Source: Microvirga zambiensis WSM3693
GTDB lineage: Bacteria > Pseudomonadota > Alphaproteobacteria > Rhizobiales > Beijerinckiaceae
Assembly (NCBI RefSeq): GCF_016735695.1
Contig: NZ_JAERQD010000046.1
Coordinates: 1 to 50,171 of the forward strand
Length of the DNA: 50,171 nt
Reading direction: 5' to 3'
Shown: positions 25,009 through 34,033 of the stretch, one piece after another
How the letters are laid out: every line of letters begins with the position of its first letter
Position numbering within the stretch: position 1 is the stretch's first letter
The notes under the pieces: model-generated
What the model was told of the DNA's origin: nothing
Databases searched by the model: none
Seen by the model: the letters and a program-made list of their open reading frames with translations, nothing else
Made by a program: the position numbers and the translations under genes

Positions 25009-25806
25009 TCAGTGCTGTAGAAAGCGGCGGATCCGATCCGGTGCTTTGTCAGAGAACACCTGCGATGGCGGCCCCTGAAGTGCGATCTCGCCGCGTTCCA
25101 TGAACACTACGCGATCGGCCACCTCGCGGGCGAACCCCATCTCGTGGGTCACGACCACCATGGTCATGCCTTCGCGCGCGAGTTCACGCATCACATCCAG
25201 CACCTCGCGCGCCAGTTCGGGGTCGAGCGCCGAGGTCGCTTCATCGAACAGCATGACCTTGGGCTGCATCGCCAGCGCCCGCGCAATCGCAATGCGCTGC
25301 TGCTGACCACCCGAAAGTTCGTTCGGAAAGGCATTGAGCTTGTGCCCGAGCCCCACCCGTTCGACCAGCTGAAGGGCACGGGCGCGGATTTCTCCGGGTG
25401 ATCCGCGCCCGGTCGAAAGAGGCGCGAAGGTGACGTTGTCCAGCACATTCATATTTCGGAACAGGTTGAACTGCTGGAACACCATGCCCGTATCCAGCCG
25501 ATGTCGACGCAGCACAGAATCCGGAGCCGGGCGCAGCCGTCCACCTACTGGGCGTTGTCCGACGAGATGCCCACCGACCCAGACCTCGCCGCCGCTCGGC
25601 TGGGTCAGATAGTTGATGCAGCGCAGGAGCGTGGTCTTACCCGAACCCGAGGGGCCGATGATCGCCACCGTCTCGCCCTTGTGGACGGCCAGATTGACCC
25701 CTTTCAGCACCTGCAGTTTATGATAGTTCAGCACGATGCCGCGCAGCTCTACCATATGTTCGGGCGCAGGCGGCGTCGGCCAGCTTGCAGTTTTCGCTTC
25801 GGTCAT
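25009..25806 (-). CDS. Polar-amino-acid-type ABC transporter ATP-binding protein (GlnQ/HisP-like)
   Basis: A 265-residue ATPase with Walker A GPSGSGKTTLLRCINYLTQP, Q-loop VFQQFNLFRNMNVLDNV, signature LSGGQQQRIA, Walker B VMLFDEATSALDPEL and H-loop THEMGFAREV. The FQQFNLF and THEMGFAR blocks mark the polar amino acid family. The switch region has DEA instead of DEP, common in this family. The ATG at 25806 overlaps the stop of the preceding permease (ATGA). It is the last gene of a long minus-strand operon that also encodes amidase, amidohydrolase, lyase and SDR. Confidence 0.93.
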   Translation of the reverse strand: MTEAKTASWPTPPAPEHMVELRGIVLNYHKLQVLKGVNLAVHKGETVAIIGPSGSGKTTLLRCINYLTQPSGGEVWVGGHLVGQRPVGGRLRPAPDSVLRRHRLDTGMVFQQFNLFRNMNVLDNVTFAPLSTGRGSPGEIRARALQLVERVGLGHKLNAFPNELSGGQQQRIAIARALAMQPKVMLFDEATSALDPELAREVLDVMRELAREGMTMVVVTHEMGFAREVADRVVFMERGEIALQGPPSQVFSDKAPDRIRRFLQH

Positions 25807-26462
25807 ATCGTGGCGTACCTTTTGGAAAGATACCGCTCCAAGCGGATCAGGAGGATGTTGATCGTGGAGTAGATGGCGCCGGCGATGGCGACATAGAGAA
25901 GCGGATTGCCGCCTGCGTAGATGAAGCCATTGGTCACGCTCATGATTTCCGAGGTCGAGATCGCCGAGGCGAGAGAGGTCTCCTTGAACAGGACCGTCGT
26001 GCGGCCGACGAAGGGGCTCGCCGCGATGCGCAGCATCTGGGGCAGCACCACGCGCGCCACGAAATGTCCACTTGGAACACCGAGCGCCTTGGCCGCCTCG
26101 AACTGACCGGGAGGGATGCCGGCGAAGCTCGCCCGGAAGATCTCGTAGTAATAGGCACTCGAGAAGAAGACGAAGGCGATGAAAGCCGCCAACATCGGCG
26201 CGACCTGCCAGCCAAGGGCGCTCGAGCCATAGAACGCAAGGAACAGCAGGATAAGTGGCGGCGTCGTTTGCGCCAGCCAACTGTAGGTAGGAATGATCCA
26301 ACGGACCCAGCGCGGTCCGATCACGTCAATGCCGGTTAGGACAAGACCGATCACCGTTGCCACGCCTGCACTGGTCGCCAGCAGGAAAAGTGCCTGAAAG
26401 GTGCCGTTCAGGAACAGCTGCATGGCGGTGGGAAACCCCATCATGCTCTGCGCCCTTCGCAT
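25803..26462 (-). CDS. Polar-amino-acid-type ABC permease (HisM/GlnP-like), second subunit
   Basis: A 219-residue permease with the His/Glu/Gln/Arg/opine family core: four to five spans, the TTPPLILLFLAFYG segment and the YYYEIFRASFAGIPPGQFEA-AKALG EAA loop. The start overlaps the 3' end of the AroM-like gene by 22 bases, a sign of strong translational coupling. It pairs with the permease encoded two genes upstream. Confidence 0.9.
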   Translation of the reverse strand: MRRAQSMMGFPTAMQLFLNGTFQALFLLATSAGVATVIGLVLTGIDVIGPRWVRWIIPTYSWLAQTTPPLILLFLAFYGSSALGWQVAPMLAAFIAFVFFSSAYYYEIFRASFAGIPPGQFEAAKALGVPSGHFVARVVLPQMLRIAASPFVGRTTVLFKETSLASAISTSEIMSVTNGFIYAGGNPLLYVAIAGAIYSTINILLIRLERYLSKRYATI

Positions 26463-27187
26463 TGGGGCAGCAGGACATGGGCCAGCCCCACCGCTGCAAC
26501 TGAAGCCAGGATGACAGGCGCCCCCGTCCGCGCGGAAAGTATTGCCGGGCCTGGCGATCCAGGCAGGATTCCTGCCCCATAGGCCCAGACAAAGATCAGC
26601 TCGGGGGGATCCGGCAGGAGATCCGCCGCCGCCGCCTCGAGATCCCCGCCATTGCTGCTGAAGCTCATTCGCAGCTCACGCGCCCAGGGAAAGGCCGCCC
26701 AGCCAGCCAGCTGCTGTTCCCGCTGCCGCACACCATACGTGACGAGACCGATATGTGCATCCGGGCGAGTCACGGCCAATACCTGAGCATAAGCGGCCAT
26801 CGCCCTCGCTGGCAGAATGACCGGTCGAGCGCTGCGCAGTTGAAGCGTCGGGAGTTCCTCGGCCGCGCAGACAATGGTCAAGTTAACGTCACCCTCATCC
26901 TCTAGGGCCTTAACGGCCCGAGCAACAAGCGGCGCAAAGCTGTCACGGTCGAGCCAAGTCGGCTCGGCATCGCGCAGCACCGAGCGGATAGCGGGTTGCC
27001 CGTCACGAGCCGACATGGCGGCGATGCCCTGCGCCGTCAGATCGTCGAGGACATGGCGCCAGACCAGTTCGACGCTTCGCCCGTGTCCGGCAAAGAGACG
27101 CTGATGAAGGTCCTCGAGATCGGGCCTCGGCCCTTGTCCAAGGCTGACGCAACCGATACGGAGCTGAAGGCTGGGTAAGGTGGTCAT
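26441..27187 (-). CDS. AroM-like protein (Asp/Glu racemase superfamily) inside a transporter operon
   Basis: A 248-residue protein starting MTTLPSLQLRIGCVSLGQGP. The RIGCVSLGQGPRPDLEDL motif is the hallmark N-terminus of AroM-family proteins, which share the Asp/Glu racemase fold. Downstream blocks are LTIVCAAEELPTLQ (Cys in the first half), RPVILPARAMAAYAQVLAVT and PELIFVWAYGAG. A second catalytic-type Cys at the usual place near the end of the racemase fold is not clear. AroM function is unknown; members often lie in amino-acid or racemase gene clusters. The gene overlaps both flanking permease genes (4 bases and 22 bases), so it is integral to the operon and could modify or isomerise the imported compound. 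Confidence 0.75.
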   Translation of the reverse strand: MTTLPSLQLRIGCVSLGQGPRPDLEDLHQRLFAGHGRSVELVWRHVLDDLTAQGIAAMSARDGQPAIRSVLRDAEPTWLDRDSFAPLVARAVKALEDEGDVNLTIVCAAEELPTLQLRSARPVILPARAMAAYAQVLAVTRPDAHIGLVTYGVRQREQQLAGWAAFPWARELRMSFSSNGGDLEAAAADLLPDPPELIFVWAYGAGILPGSPGPAILSARTGAPVILASVAAVGLAHVLLPQCEGRRA

Positions 27188-27879
27188 GCGCTGGCTTTCA
27201 TCGCTGGGGCTGAGCGGACAGGCCCCGCGGACAGGCCCCGGGTCAAGTGGCGACGCACGGCGGCGGCGATCAGGCTCAACGCTCCGCCCAGGACGACATA
27301 GATGAGGGCCGATGCAATCAGGATCTCGAAGGGCTGATAGGTCAGCGAGACGATCTCGTTGGACACGGCAGTGAGTTCGGGAATGGTGATAATCGAAGCA
27401 ACGGACGTGCCCTTTAAGATCAGTGTCGCATTCGAGAGATAGGTCGGCAGGAAGACCGGCATGGCCTGGGGAAAGGCTATGTTCACCCAAATCCTCCAGC
27501 GGGGAATACCCAGGGCCTCGGCGGCCTCGATCTGCCCCGGATCGACGGCGCGCAGGCCTGACCGGAAGATCTCGATGTTGTAAGCGACGGCCGAGAGCGT
27601 GAGCCCGACGACCGCCACTGCAAAGGCTGGCAGGACCAGCCCGAGATAGGGCATGCCGTAATAGAAGAAGAACAGCACGACCAGTGTCGGGATCGATCGC
27701 ATGAACAGGGTGAACAGGTCGAGCGCTGCCGAAAAGGCGTTTGGCTTGCGCAGACCGACGACTGAAAGCGGCAGGGCGATGACGGTCGATAGGATTAGGG
27801 TAACGACCGTCAGAATCGCAGTGACCTTTGTGGCGTCCATCAGGACAGGCAGGTACTCCGCCAGGTAGTTCAGATCCAT
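27184..27879 (-). CDS. Polar-amino-acid-type ABC permease (HisQ-like), first subunit
   Basis: A 231-residue permease of the His/Glu/Gln/Arg/opine type. It has the AYNIEIFRSGLRAVDPGQIE-AAEALG EAA loop, the MRSIPTLVVLFFFYYG segment and about five spans. The ATG at 27879 (MDLNYLAEYLPVL) follows a G-rich site; the eight residues upstream are less likely to be used. The stop overlaps the start of the AroM-like gene. Confidence 0.9.
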   Translation of the reverse strand: MDLNYLAEYLPVLMDATKVTAILTVVTLILSTVIALPLSVVGLRKPNAFSAALDLFTLFMRSIPTLVVLFFFYYGMPYLGLVLPAFAVAVVGLTLSAVAYNIEIFRSGLRAVDPGQIEAAEALGIPRWRIWVNIAFPQAMPVFLPTYLSNATLILKGTSVASIITIPELTAVSNEIVSLTYQPFEILIASALIYVVLGGALSLIAAAVRRHLTRGLSAGPVRSAPAMKASA

Positions 27880-27922
27880 GGATGCCCCCGAAGCGCTGTC
27901 CAACCGTCAGACCGCGCTATTG

Positions 27923-28717
27923 TCAATGTGCGGAGATCCACTCGGCCTTCAAGGCATCGAGCGAGCCGTCGCCCTGCATCTTCTTGATCTGCGCGTTAAC
28001 GGCTTGGAGCAGCGCCGGCTGGCCCCGACTCACAACCAGACCATGCGTATAGGGCGAGACGCCCTCCTTGACAAAACCGGGCGTGACCACAAGGAATTCC
28101 GGCGTGGTCGCGACATGGTGCGACGCTGTGGTGAAGTTCATCGCAACGGCGTCGATGCGGCCGTTCTTGAGATCGAGAAGCTCCTCGGCAATGCCAGGAT
28201 AGCTGCTGATGGTGATCTCGGAACCGAAGAGCTCCTCGAGCAGCTTGCCTTCCTGCCCGCCTCGCACGACGCCGACGCGGCGGTTGCGCGCATCTGCGAC
28301 CGCGGTGATGGCGCCGCCCTTCTTGACCACCAGCGTCGTGAAGTTCTCGATGGTGGGCTCGGACATGAAGAGATCCTGCGACTCGAGGCGCGCAGGCGTC
28401 CGAGCGACGGCCGAACAGATCATGTCGAAGCGCTTGGCCTTCAGACCCGGGATCGTGGCGGCGAAATCGACCCGGACGAACTTCGGGCTGAGGCCCAGCT
28501 TGTCGGCGATTTTGGCGCAAAGCGCGATATCGAAGCCGGCGAGTTGGCCATCCGGACCGATCTGCGTCATGGGCGGGGCGTTACCCGTCGTTGCGATCGT
28601 CAGCGTACCGGGCGAGGCCAGCGCCGCCTTGTAGTCGTCCTGCGCCGCTGCGGGTAGGGTGAGCAAGGCTGCCGCCACCGCGAGAGCTGCTGCCGTGAAG
28701 GATCGAATGTTCATCAT
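27923..28717 (-). CDS. Polar-amino-acid-type periplasmic binding protein (SBP family 3)
   Basis: A 264-residue binding protein. Signal peptide MMNIRSFTAAALAVAAALLT with cleavage near AAAQ. The mature domain opens TLTIATTGNAPPMTQIGPDG, followed by GQLAGFDIALCAKIADKLG, the usual FDIA-type block of family 3, and VDFAATIPGLKAKRFDMICS. GGGGAG sits before the double ATG at 28717/28714; the longer frame upstream has no support. It feeds the HisQ/HisM-like permeases encoded next. Ligand likely an amino acid or related small polar compound. Confidence 0.93.
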   Translation of the reverse strand: MMNIRSFTAAALAVAAALLTLPAAAQDDYKAALASPGTLTIATTGNAPPMTQIGPDGQLAGFDIALCAKIADKLGLSPKFVRVDFAATIPGLKAKRFDMICSAVARTPARLESQDLFMSEPTIENFTTLVVKKGGAITAVADARNRRVGVVRGGQEGKLLEELFGSEITISSYPGIAEELLDLKNGRIDAVAMNFTTASHHVATTPEFLVVTPGFVKEGVSPYTHGLVVSRGQPALLQAVNAQIKKMQGDGSLDALKAEWISAH

Positions 28718-28990
28718 CTGGAACTCCCCATTGTCAAATGTGTGAGCAGTGCCGGAACCGGCAGCCTGCCTGGCCCTTCCTCTGGTTTGCTGCACTTGCG
28801 TGCCTTTCCCGGCCCGCTCGCCGCCCTTGGGTCTGATCGAGCAGGCCGGAAAATCTCCTCTCAACGGCATCACTGAATGACGCGACCGCGCGGGCGGGAA
28901 CGCCAGATCGACGCGGATGTCCCTGCCGGGTTGCGCCCGGACGGATGGCGACTTCTGACTCTCGGTCCAGTCTACTTTCATCGCCAATCC

Positions 28991-29776
28991 TCAGATGCTC
29001 TGGATCATCCCGCCATCGATGCGGATCACAGATCCGGTCAGATAGGAGGCGCGGGTGGATGCAAGAAAGGTAACCACGTCGCCGTATTCCCGTGGGTCGC
29101 CATAGCGCCCGACCGGGATCGACGCGACGGACGCCGCCGAAACCTCCTCGACCGGGCGGCCCTCACGTTGGGCCCTCTGCTCATCGAGGAAGGTGATGCG
29201 CTTGGTCGCAATCCGTCCGGGCAGCACGATATTGACCGTGATCCCCTCGCGGCCGACCTCCCCTGCAAGGGTCTTCGACCAGCCGACGAGGCTGAGGCGC
29301 AGTGCATTCGACACCGCAAGGTTCGGGATCGGTGCGACCACGCCCGAGGATGTCGAGGTGATGATCCGCCCCCAGCCTGCCGCCTTCATCCCCGGCAGCA
29401 CAGCATCGGTAATGGAAACGACCGAGAGCACCATGGTTTCGAAGTGCTTCCGCCAGAGCTCCGGATCCTGACCGAAGGCGGGGGTCGGCGGAGGGCCGCC
29501 GGTGTTATTGACCAGAATACTGATCTCCCCGATGGTCGAGCGGATTGTTTCGAGGCGCTCGCCGATTCCCGCGAGATCGGCCAAGTCCCATGGCACGCCT
29601 ATCGCCCGGCCACCAGCCGCCTCGATTGCCCCGACCATGGCCGCGACGGCCTCTTCCGAGATATCCGCTACTGCGACCTTGACGCCTTCGCCGGCAAGAC
29701 TGCACGCGATCGCGCCGCCCAATCCGCCACCTGCGCCTAGTACCAGCGCGACCTTGTCCTTCAGGCCGAGATCCAT
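28991..29776 (-). CDS. Short-chain dehydrogenase/reductase without the catalytic Tyr
   Basis: A 261-residue classical SDR by fold: cofactor motif LVLGAGGGLGGAIACSLAGE (Gly14-Gly20), the LVNNTGGPPPTP block and the Ser-rich block IITSTSSGVVAPI near 139-150. The YxxxK motif should follow about 13 residues after the Ser, but the sequence reads PNLAVSNALRLSLVGWSKTL with no Tyr there. This pattern occurs in a group of BKR-like SDRs whose reaction is not defined. The ATG at 29776 follows GGAGACAGG. It lies between a DapA-family gene and the amino-acid importer in the same direction. Cofactor preference and reaction cannot be stated. Confidence 0.85.
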   Translation of the reverse strand: MDLGLKDKVALVLGAGGGLGGAIACSLAGEGVKVAVADISEEAVAAMVGAIEAAGGRAIGVPWDLADLAGIGERLETIRSTIGEISILVNNTGGPPPTPAFGQDPELWRKHFETMVLSVVSITDAVLPGMKAAGWGRIITSTSSGVVAPIPNLAVSNALRLSLVGWSKTLAGEVGREGITVNIVLPGRIATKRITFLDEQRAQREGRPVEEVSAASVASIPVGRYGDPREYGDVVTFLASTRASYLTGSVIRIDGGMIQSI

Positions 29777-30050
29777 TCCTGTCTCCCCCAAGATTAACTC
29801 GCCGCGCCTGTCAAGCACCGCGGAACCAGGATCCAGACTTGACCAGGATCTGCGGATTTTCCAACCCAATCTCTCAATTCCGCCATAGGCGTTCTCCTAT
29901 GGCACGGCCTGGCGGCCCACGCGGACCCGTCACCGCCCGGGCGTCGCGCCGAGATGCAAGCCAGGGACGAAAACGAACGAGCGGCGGGCCGGGCCGCCGC
30001 TCGAAGTCTTAAAGCGAATCCTTCCATAGGACAGTTGGATCGAACCCGGT

Positions 30051-30977
30051 TCAGAAACCCATGTCCGCGAGCCGCCGCTCCTGGCGCGCGATCAACCGAT
30101 CGACTTCGGATCGTGCTGCCGCCGGGAGGCTTCCGCCCGGCTTGCGGAGCGACTCGGAGGCGATGGCGCCACGGCGCGCTAGCACGTATTTGCGCACAGC
30201 AAGACCAAGCCCGGGCTGTTGCTCGTAACGGACGAGGGGCAGATAACAATCGAACAGATCCTGTGCTCGATCTTGATCGCCGGCGGCCGCGAGATTGCAA
30301 ACCTTCACGAGCATCTCGGGATAGGCAAAGCCGGTCATGGCACCATCGGCGCCACGCGCCATCTCTTCGGGCAGGAATATACCGCCGTTACCGCAGAGCA
30401 CCGAGATGCGGCGGCGTCCTTTCGCCTCCGCCGCGCGCAGGGCAGAAATTTTCGCCAGACCCGGCCAGTCCTCATGCTTGAGCATGGCGATCTGCGGCAC
30501 GGCATCGATGATCCGCCCGAGAAGATCGTCACTGATCTGGACCATCGTGGCTAACGGGAAATCCTGCAAACAGATCGGCACGTCACCCAGCGTGTCGGCG
30601 ACTTGGGAATAGTAGCTCAGGATCTGCTGATCGGTCCGCAGGGTCATGGGCGGAGCCACCATGACGCCAGCCGCGCCACGCTCCATCACCGCCTGCCCCA
30701 GTTCCCGGATCGCTGCCAGGCCCGGTGCCGAGACACCGACGATCACCGGCATTTTTCCGACGCGGCGGATGACTCGTTCTGCAACCGAAAGCGCCTCGGC
30801 CTGGGTCAGTTTTGGCGCCTCGCCCATCATGCCGAGAATGGTGAAACCGCTCACGCCTTTCTCGATGTAGAAATCGGTCACGCGGTCCAGACTGTCGTAA
30901 TCGATGGCCCCGGATTCATCGAACGGGGTTACGGAGATCACATAGACGCCCTTCGCATCTTTCGTCAGCAGAGCCAC
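30051..30977 (-). CDS. DapA-family Schiff-base lyase/dehydratase, atypical, copy 1
   Basis: A 308-residue TIM-barrel protein of the dihydrodipicolinate synthase/N-acetylneuraminate lyase superfamily. The Schiff-base Lys is Lys167 (AMLKHEDWPG). Two classical features differ: the GTTGE motif is LGMMGEAPKLT, so both Thr are Met, and the catalytic-relay Tyr block YNVP reads LQDFP, with Gln138 at the Tyr position. A Q-D-x-P block marks the aldolase/dehydratase branch near 2-keto-3-deoxy-sugar-acid dehydratases rather than lysine biosynthesis. Its start abuts the stop of the amidohydrolase gene (one base apart), so they are coupled. It would act on a 2-oxo acid intermediate. Exact reaction unknown. 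Confidence 0.88.
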   Translation of the reverse strand: MALLTKDAKGVYVISVTPFDESGAIDYDSLDRVTDFYIEKGVSGFTILGMMGEAPKLTQAEALSVAERVIRRVGKMPVIVGVSAPGLAAIRELGQAVMERGAAGVMVAPPMTLRTDQQILSYYSQVADTLGDVPICLQDFPLATMVQISDDLLGRIIDAVPQIAMLKHEDWPGLAKISALRAAEAKGRRRISVLCGNGGIFLPEEMARGADGAMTGFAYPEMLVKVCNLAAAGDQDRAQDLFDCYLPLVRYEQQPGLGLAVRKYVLARRGAIASESLRKPGGSLPAAARSEVDRLIARQERRLADMGF

Positions 30978-32351
30978 TCAGGCCTCCTTTGCATCGTTGA
31001 ACCAGCCCCGTGTCCGGCGAGGCACGAAAATCCCTTCGCCGGGCCGGGAGAGGACCGCTCGGCCATTCCAGGCCTCGCGGCCTCGCAACCATGTGCCGAC
31101 GACCCTTGCAGTGAATGTGCGGCCGTCAAAGGGGCTCCAGTTGAGACCGTCATGCGCATCGGCAGCCTTCCAGACGAAGCTGCCGCGTTCCACGATGGCG
31201 AAATCGGCGTCCATGCCGGAGGCGATGCGCCCTTTCCGGTCGTCGATGCCGAAGAAACGGGCCGGCTTTTCGGCCAGCAAGTCTGCGGCAAGGAGCGCAC
31301 CCTCGAGGCCCTGCCCCTCCGCCGCCGTAAAGAATGCCGGAAGCAGCGTTTCGAGGCCCGGCACTCCCGCTCCGGCCTCGAAAATCGAACCTCCGAGCTT
31401 GTTGTCGATGGGCCAGCTGGCGTGATCCGAGGACACGAAGGCCACCTGCCCCTTGCGGATCGCTCCCCACAGGCCAGCGATCGCATTCGCCCTGATGGGC
31501 GGATTCACCTTCATGAGGGCGCCCAGTCTGGGCCCGTCCGCTTCGGCGTTGAAGCACAGGTAATGCACGCAAAGCTCGCCGGTAACGGATGCACCGATGG
31601 CCGCGAAGGCTCCGACCTGCTCGAAGCCCTGGCCGTGCGAGAGATGAACAATATGCGCATGCCCCCCCGTCGCCTGACCCAGGGCCAGGAACTGCGCGGT
31701 CGCGGCCAGTTCGGCCGCCAGCGGCCGGCTTTCAGAATGGGCGGCGATGTCATTGCGCCCCTCCGCCTTCAGGCGCGCGAGGCGGGTGCGGACGATCTCC
31801 TGATCTTCGTTGTGCAGGCCGAGCGGGAGACCGGTCGGTGCCAGGGCCTCCATCAGGTCCAGCGTGAGATCGGCCGCGATCCTTGGAAAGCGTGTCGGGT
31901 TGGCCTCGAAGGACGAGATCTTGAAGGCTGCGACGCCGCCCTCGATCAACTCGGCCAAGTGTGCGGTGCCGGTCTCGGCCGTCGCCGTCCCATAGAGGGC
32001 CACGTCGCAATGGGAGTGTTCCCTGATCGCGGCGACCTTGGCCTCGAGCCGTTCCCGGCGGTCGAGCGGCAGCGGATTGTCGTAAGGCATGTCGACGATC
32101 GTTGTGACGCCGCCGGCCAGCGCCGAGGCCGTGGTCTCGGCCATTCCGGCCAATCCCTTGTAGCTCGTAGCATGGGTCTGGCCGTCGACGATGCCCGGCA
32201 GGATCAAGGCCTCGCCGAAGTCGCGCACCTCTCTTGCCGTCGGGACCTCGTTCCGGCCGAACGCGGCAATCCTGCCGTCCCGGACCGCGACCCAGCCGCC
32301 TTCGATGACGGCGCCTTCTGCGCAAAGTGTTCCACGTAGAACGAGATCCAT
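30978..32351 (-). CDS. Dihydropyrimidinase/hydantoinase-like amidohydrolase, copy 1
   Basis: A 457-residue cyclic amidohydrolase. Metal-site residues: first motif GIVDGQTHA (Asp56-Gln58-His60, instead of D-x-H-x-H), carbamylated-type Lys144 (AAFKISSFE), His180 (GLHNED), His236 (HAHIVHLS) and Asp309 (VSSDHASW). Hydantoinases, allantoinases and dihydroorotases open cyclic amides or ureides. Here one His ligand of the first HxH motif is Gln, and the paralogue at 35979-37337 has the same change at the same position. AAGGA and AGGA precede the ATG. It is followed directly by the DapA-family gene and preceded by the amidase in one operon. Substrate unknown; a hydantoin- or imide-like ring is plausible. 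Confidence 0.88.
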   Translation of the reverse strand: MDLVLRGTLCAEGAVIEGGWVAVRDGRIAAFGRNEVPTAREVRDFGEALILPGIVDGQTHATSYKGLAGMAETTASALAGGVTTIVDMPYDNPLPLDRRERLEAKVAAIREHSHCDVALYGTATAETGTAHLAELIEGGVAAFKISSFEANPTRFPRIAADLTLDLMEALAPTGLPLGLHNEDQEIVRTRLARLKAEGRNDIAAHSESRPLAAELAATAQFLALGQATGGHAHIVHLSHGQGFEQVGAFAAIGASVTGELCVHYLCFNAEADGPRLGALMKVNPPIRANAIAGLWGAIRKGQVAFVSSDHASWPIDNKLGGSIFEAGAGVPGLETLLPAFFTAAEGQGLEGALLAADLLAEKPARFFGIDDRKGRIASGMDADFAIVERGSFVWKAADAHDGLNWSPFDGRTFTARVVGTWLRGREAWNGRAVLSRPGEGIFVPRRTRGWFNDAKEA

Positions 32352-32408
32352 CTTCCTGTCCTTCCTGAGCCGAAACCTTGGAGTCGATCCTTCGGAAATC
32401 GCCGCGGC

Positions 32409-33794
32409 TCAGATGGCGGGCCAGAGATGCGCCCAGGGATGCGCACGCTCGTATTGCCGCGCCAGCGAGAGCAGCTCCCAGTCCTGTCCGAAGGCCCCGA
32501 TGAGCTGGAAGCCGATCGGCAGCCCATTCGGCGAGGCCGGGCCCGGAATGCTAATCGCAGGCAACCCGGCCGCATTCACGAAACCCGTGAAGGCGCGGTG
32601 ATAGGGTGGCGCATAATCCTCGGCCTTCCAGGGCAGGGCCCCAGCCGATGGCGTCATGATGAAGTCGAACTCCTGGAGACGCGCGGCCAACTGCGCATAG
32701 ACCTGGCGATAAGCCATCAGCGCCTCGACATAGTCGATCGCGGATAGCGACCTGCCCTTTTCGATCATCGGAGGATAGGGTTCACCGACCTTGCCCTGCC
32801 AGTCGGTGTCCTTCAGGAGCCACGCTAGACCCGCAGCTCCCACAACCGGCCAATGCTTTTCGAACAGGGCAACGTCGAAGGGCTCGTTTTCGCTGAACTC
32901 CACTTGGTGCCCCAGATCCTCAAGTTGTGCCGCCGCCTGCCGGCAGGAGGCTGCCACCTCCGGCTCGACGATCATGTCGCCCAGTTGCGCAACATAGAGG
33001 ATACGCCGACCTGTGCCGACCTCCCGCATGGCGCCGGGCTGGAAGCCGTGGGACTGGCGATCCAGGGGGTGAGCCCCCTCCGTCGCAGCAAGTACCATCG
33101 CCAGATCCTCGACCGTGCGTGCGATTGGGCCGATGATCTCGAAATCATGCAGAATCGGTGGAAGGCCGTTGATCCGGGCGACCCTCCCCGTCGAAGGCTT
33201 CAGGCCGACGAGGCCCGTATGCGAAGCGGGCCGTCGGATTGACCCACCACCATCCGTGCCCAGGGCCAGGGGCGCGACCCCGGACGCGACAGCCGCCGCG
33301 CCGCCGCCGGTCGAGGCTCCTGGGGTTAGCCCCGGATCCCACGGATTGCGTGTGACGCCGAATGCCAGGGTGTTGAGGTTCCCGCGGCCGAGCGTGAACT
33401 CCGACACATTGGTCTTTCCCAATATGATGGCGCCTTGGCAGCGCAGACGCGCGACCGGAAGTTCGTCGGCCTCAGCGATCCGGCCCTTGTAGAGGTTGCT
33501 GCCCCAGGCGCAGGGCAAGCCCGCGACTGGGATGTTGTCCTTGATGGTGATCGGAATGCCGTCCAGATCACCCAGAGGTTCACCGGCAGCAAAGCGCGCG
33601 TCGCTCGCGGCCGCCGTCCGACGCGCCCCCTCGGTATCAAGATGTGCGAAGAGATTCAGAGTGGGATTGATCTTCTCGATGCGCGTCAGGATCGACTCGA
33701 GAACGAGACTCGGGGTCATTGCCCCAGTGCGATAGGCCGCATGCAGGCTTGCGGCCGAGTGCTTCCACAGCGGCGCGTCTTGAGGTTCGGTCAT
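32409..33794 (-). CDS. Amidase-signature family amidase, copy 2
   Basis: A 461-residue amidase-signature enzyme with Lys85 (GIPITIKDNI), cis-Ser161 in TPGASTGGGAAAVASG and nucleophile Ser185 in LGTDGGGSIRRPA. It is the apparent first gene of the minus-strand operon amidase, amidohydrolase, DapA-like lyase, SDR, amino-acid importer. The ATG at 33794 (MTEPQDAPLW) is chosen over the longer frame because copy 1 aligns from there; the ribosome-binding site is weak. Its close similarity to the 23394-24761 amidase suggests duplication within this replicon or co-recruitment for the same class of amide. Confidence 0.92.
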   Translation of the reverse strand: MTEPQDAPLWKHSAASLHAAYRTGAMTPSLVLESILTRIEKINPTLNLFAHLDTEGARRTAAASDARFAAGEPLGDLDGIPITIKDNIPVAGLPCAWGSNLYKGRIAEADELPVARLRCQGAIILGKTNVSEFTLGRGNLNTLAFGVTRNPWDPGLTPGASTGGGAAAVASGVAPLALGTDGGGSIRRPASHTGLVGLKPSTGRVARINGLPPILHDFEIIGPIARTVEDLAMVLAATEGAHPLDRQSHGFQPGAMREVGTGRRILYVAQLGDMIVEPEVAASCRQAAAQLEDLGHQVEFSENEPFDVALFEKHWPVVGAAGLAWLLKDTDWQGKVGEPYPPMIEKGRSLSAIDYVEALMAYRQVYAQLAARLQEFDFIMTPSAGALPWKAEDYAPPYHRAFTGFVNAAGLPAISIPGPASPNGLPIGFQLIGAFGQDWELLSLARQYERAHPWAHLWPAI

Positions 33795-34033
33795 GGCGGA
33801 ATTCAATTCTCTCTGCTCAGATTTCAAGCACAGGTGACGGAAAAGCAGGCATGAAGTCCAATAGGATCCGAACATACGACCATAGAAGATCGCCTATAGA
33901 ATATAAGCGGTGCGCAGACTGGTACTGCGTGAGGCACAAGGCACTCTCCGCAATGAGATCAGGACAATGCCTATTGGTTTCGTCTCAAGCCAGTCTCCAT
34001 TGAGCTATGACGGATTTTGGGTGACGGGGCCGA

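Noticed and set aside
25807..26301. N-terminal extension of the GlnQ-like ATPase frame
   Set aside because: It runs antiparallel to nothing real and overlaps the permease gene in another frame; it has no permease or ATPase motifs. ATG 25806 gives a normal-length ATPase.
27188..27490. N-terminal extension of the AroM-like frame
   Set aside because: It overlaps the HisQ-like permease in another frame, and the AroM motif RIGCVSLGQGPRPD begins only after the ATG at 27187.
30978..32351. Naming the amidohydrolase as a true D-hydantoinase, allantoinase or dihydroorotase
   Set aside because: The first HxH motif has Gln in place of His and no substrate-specific residues could be matched with certainty, so a specific gene name would be unsupported.
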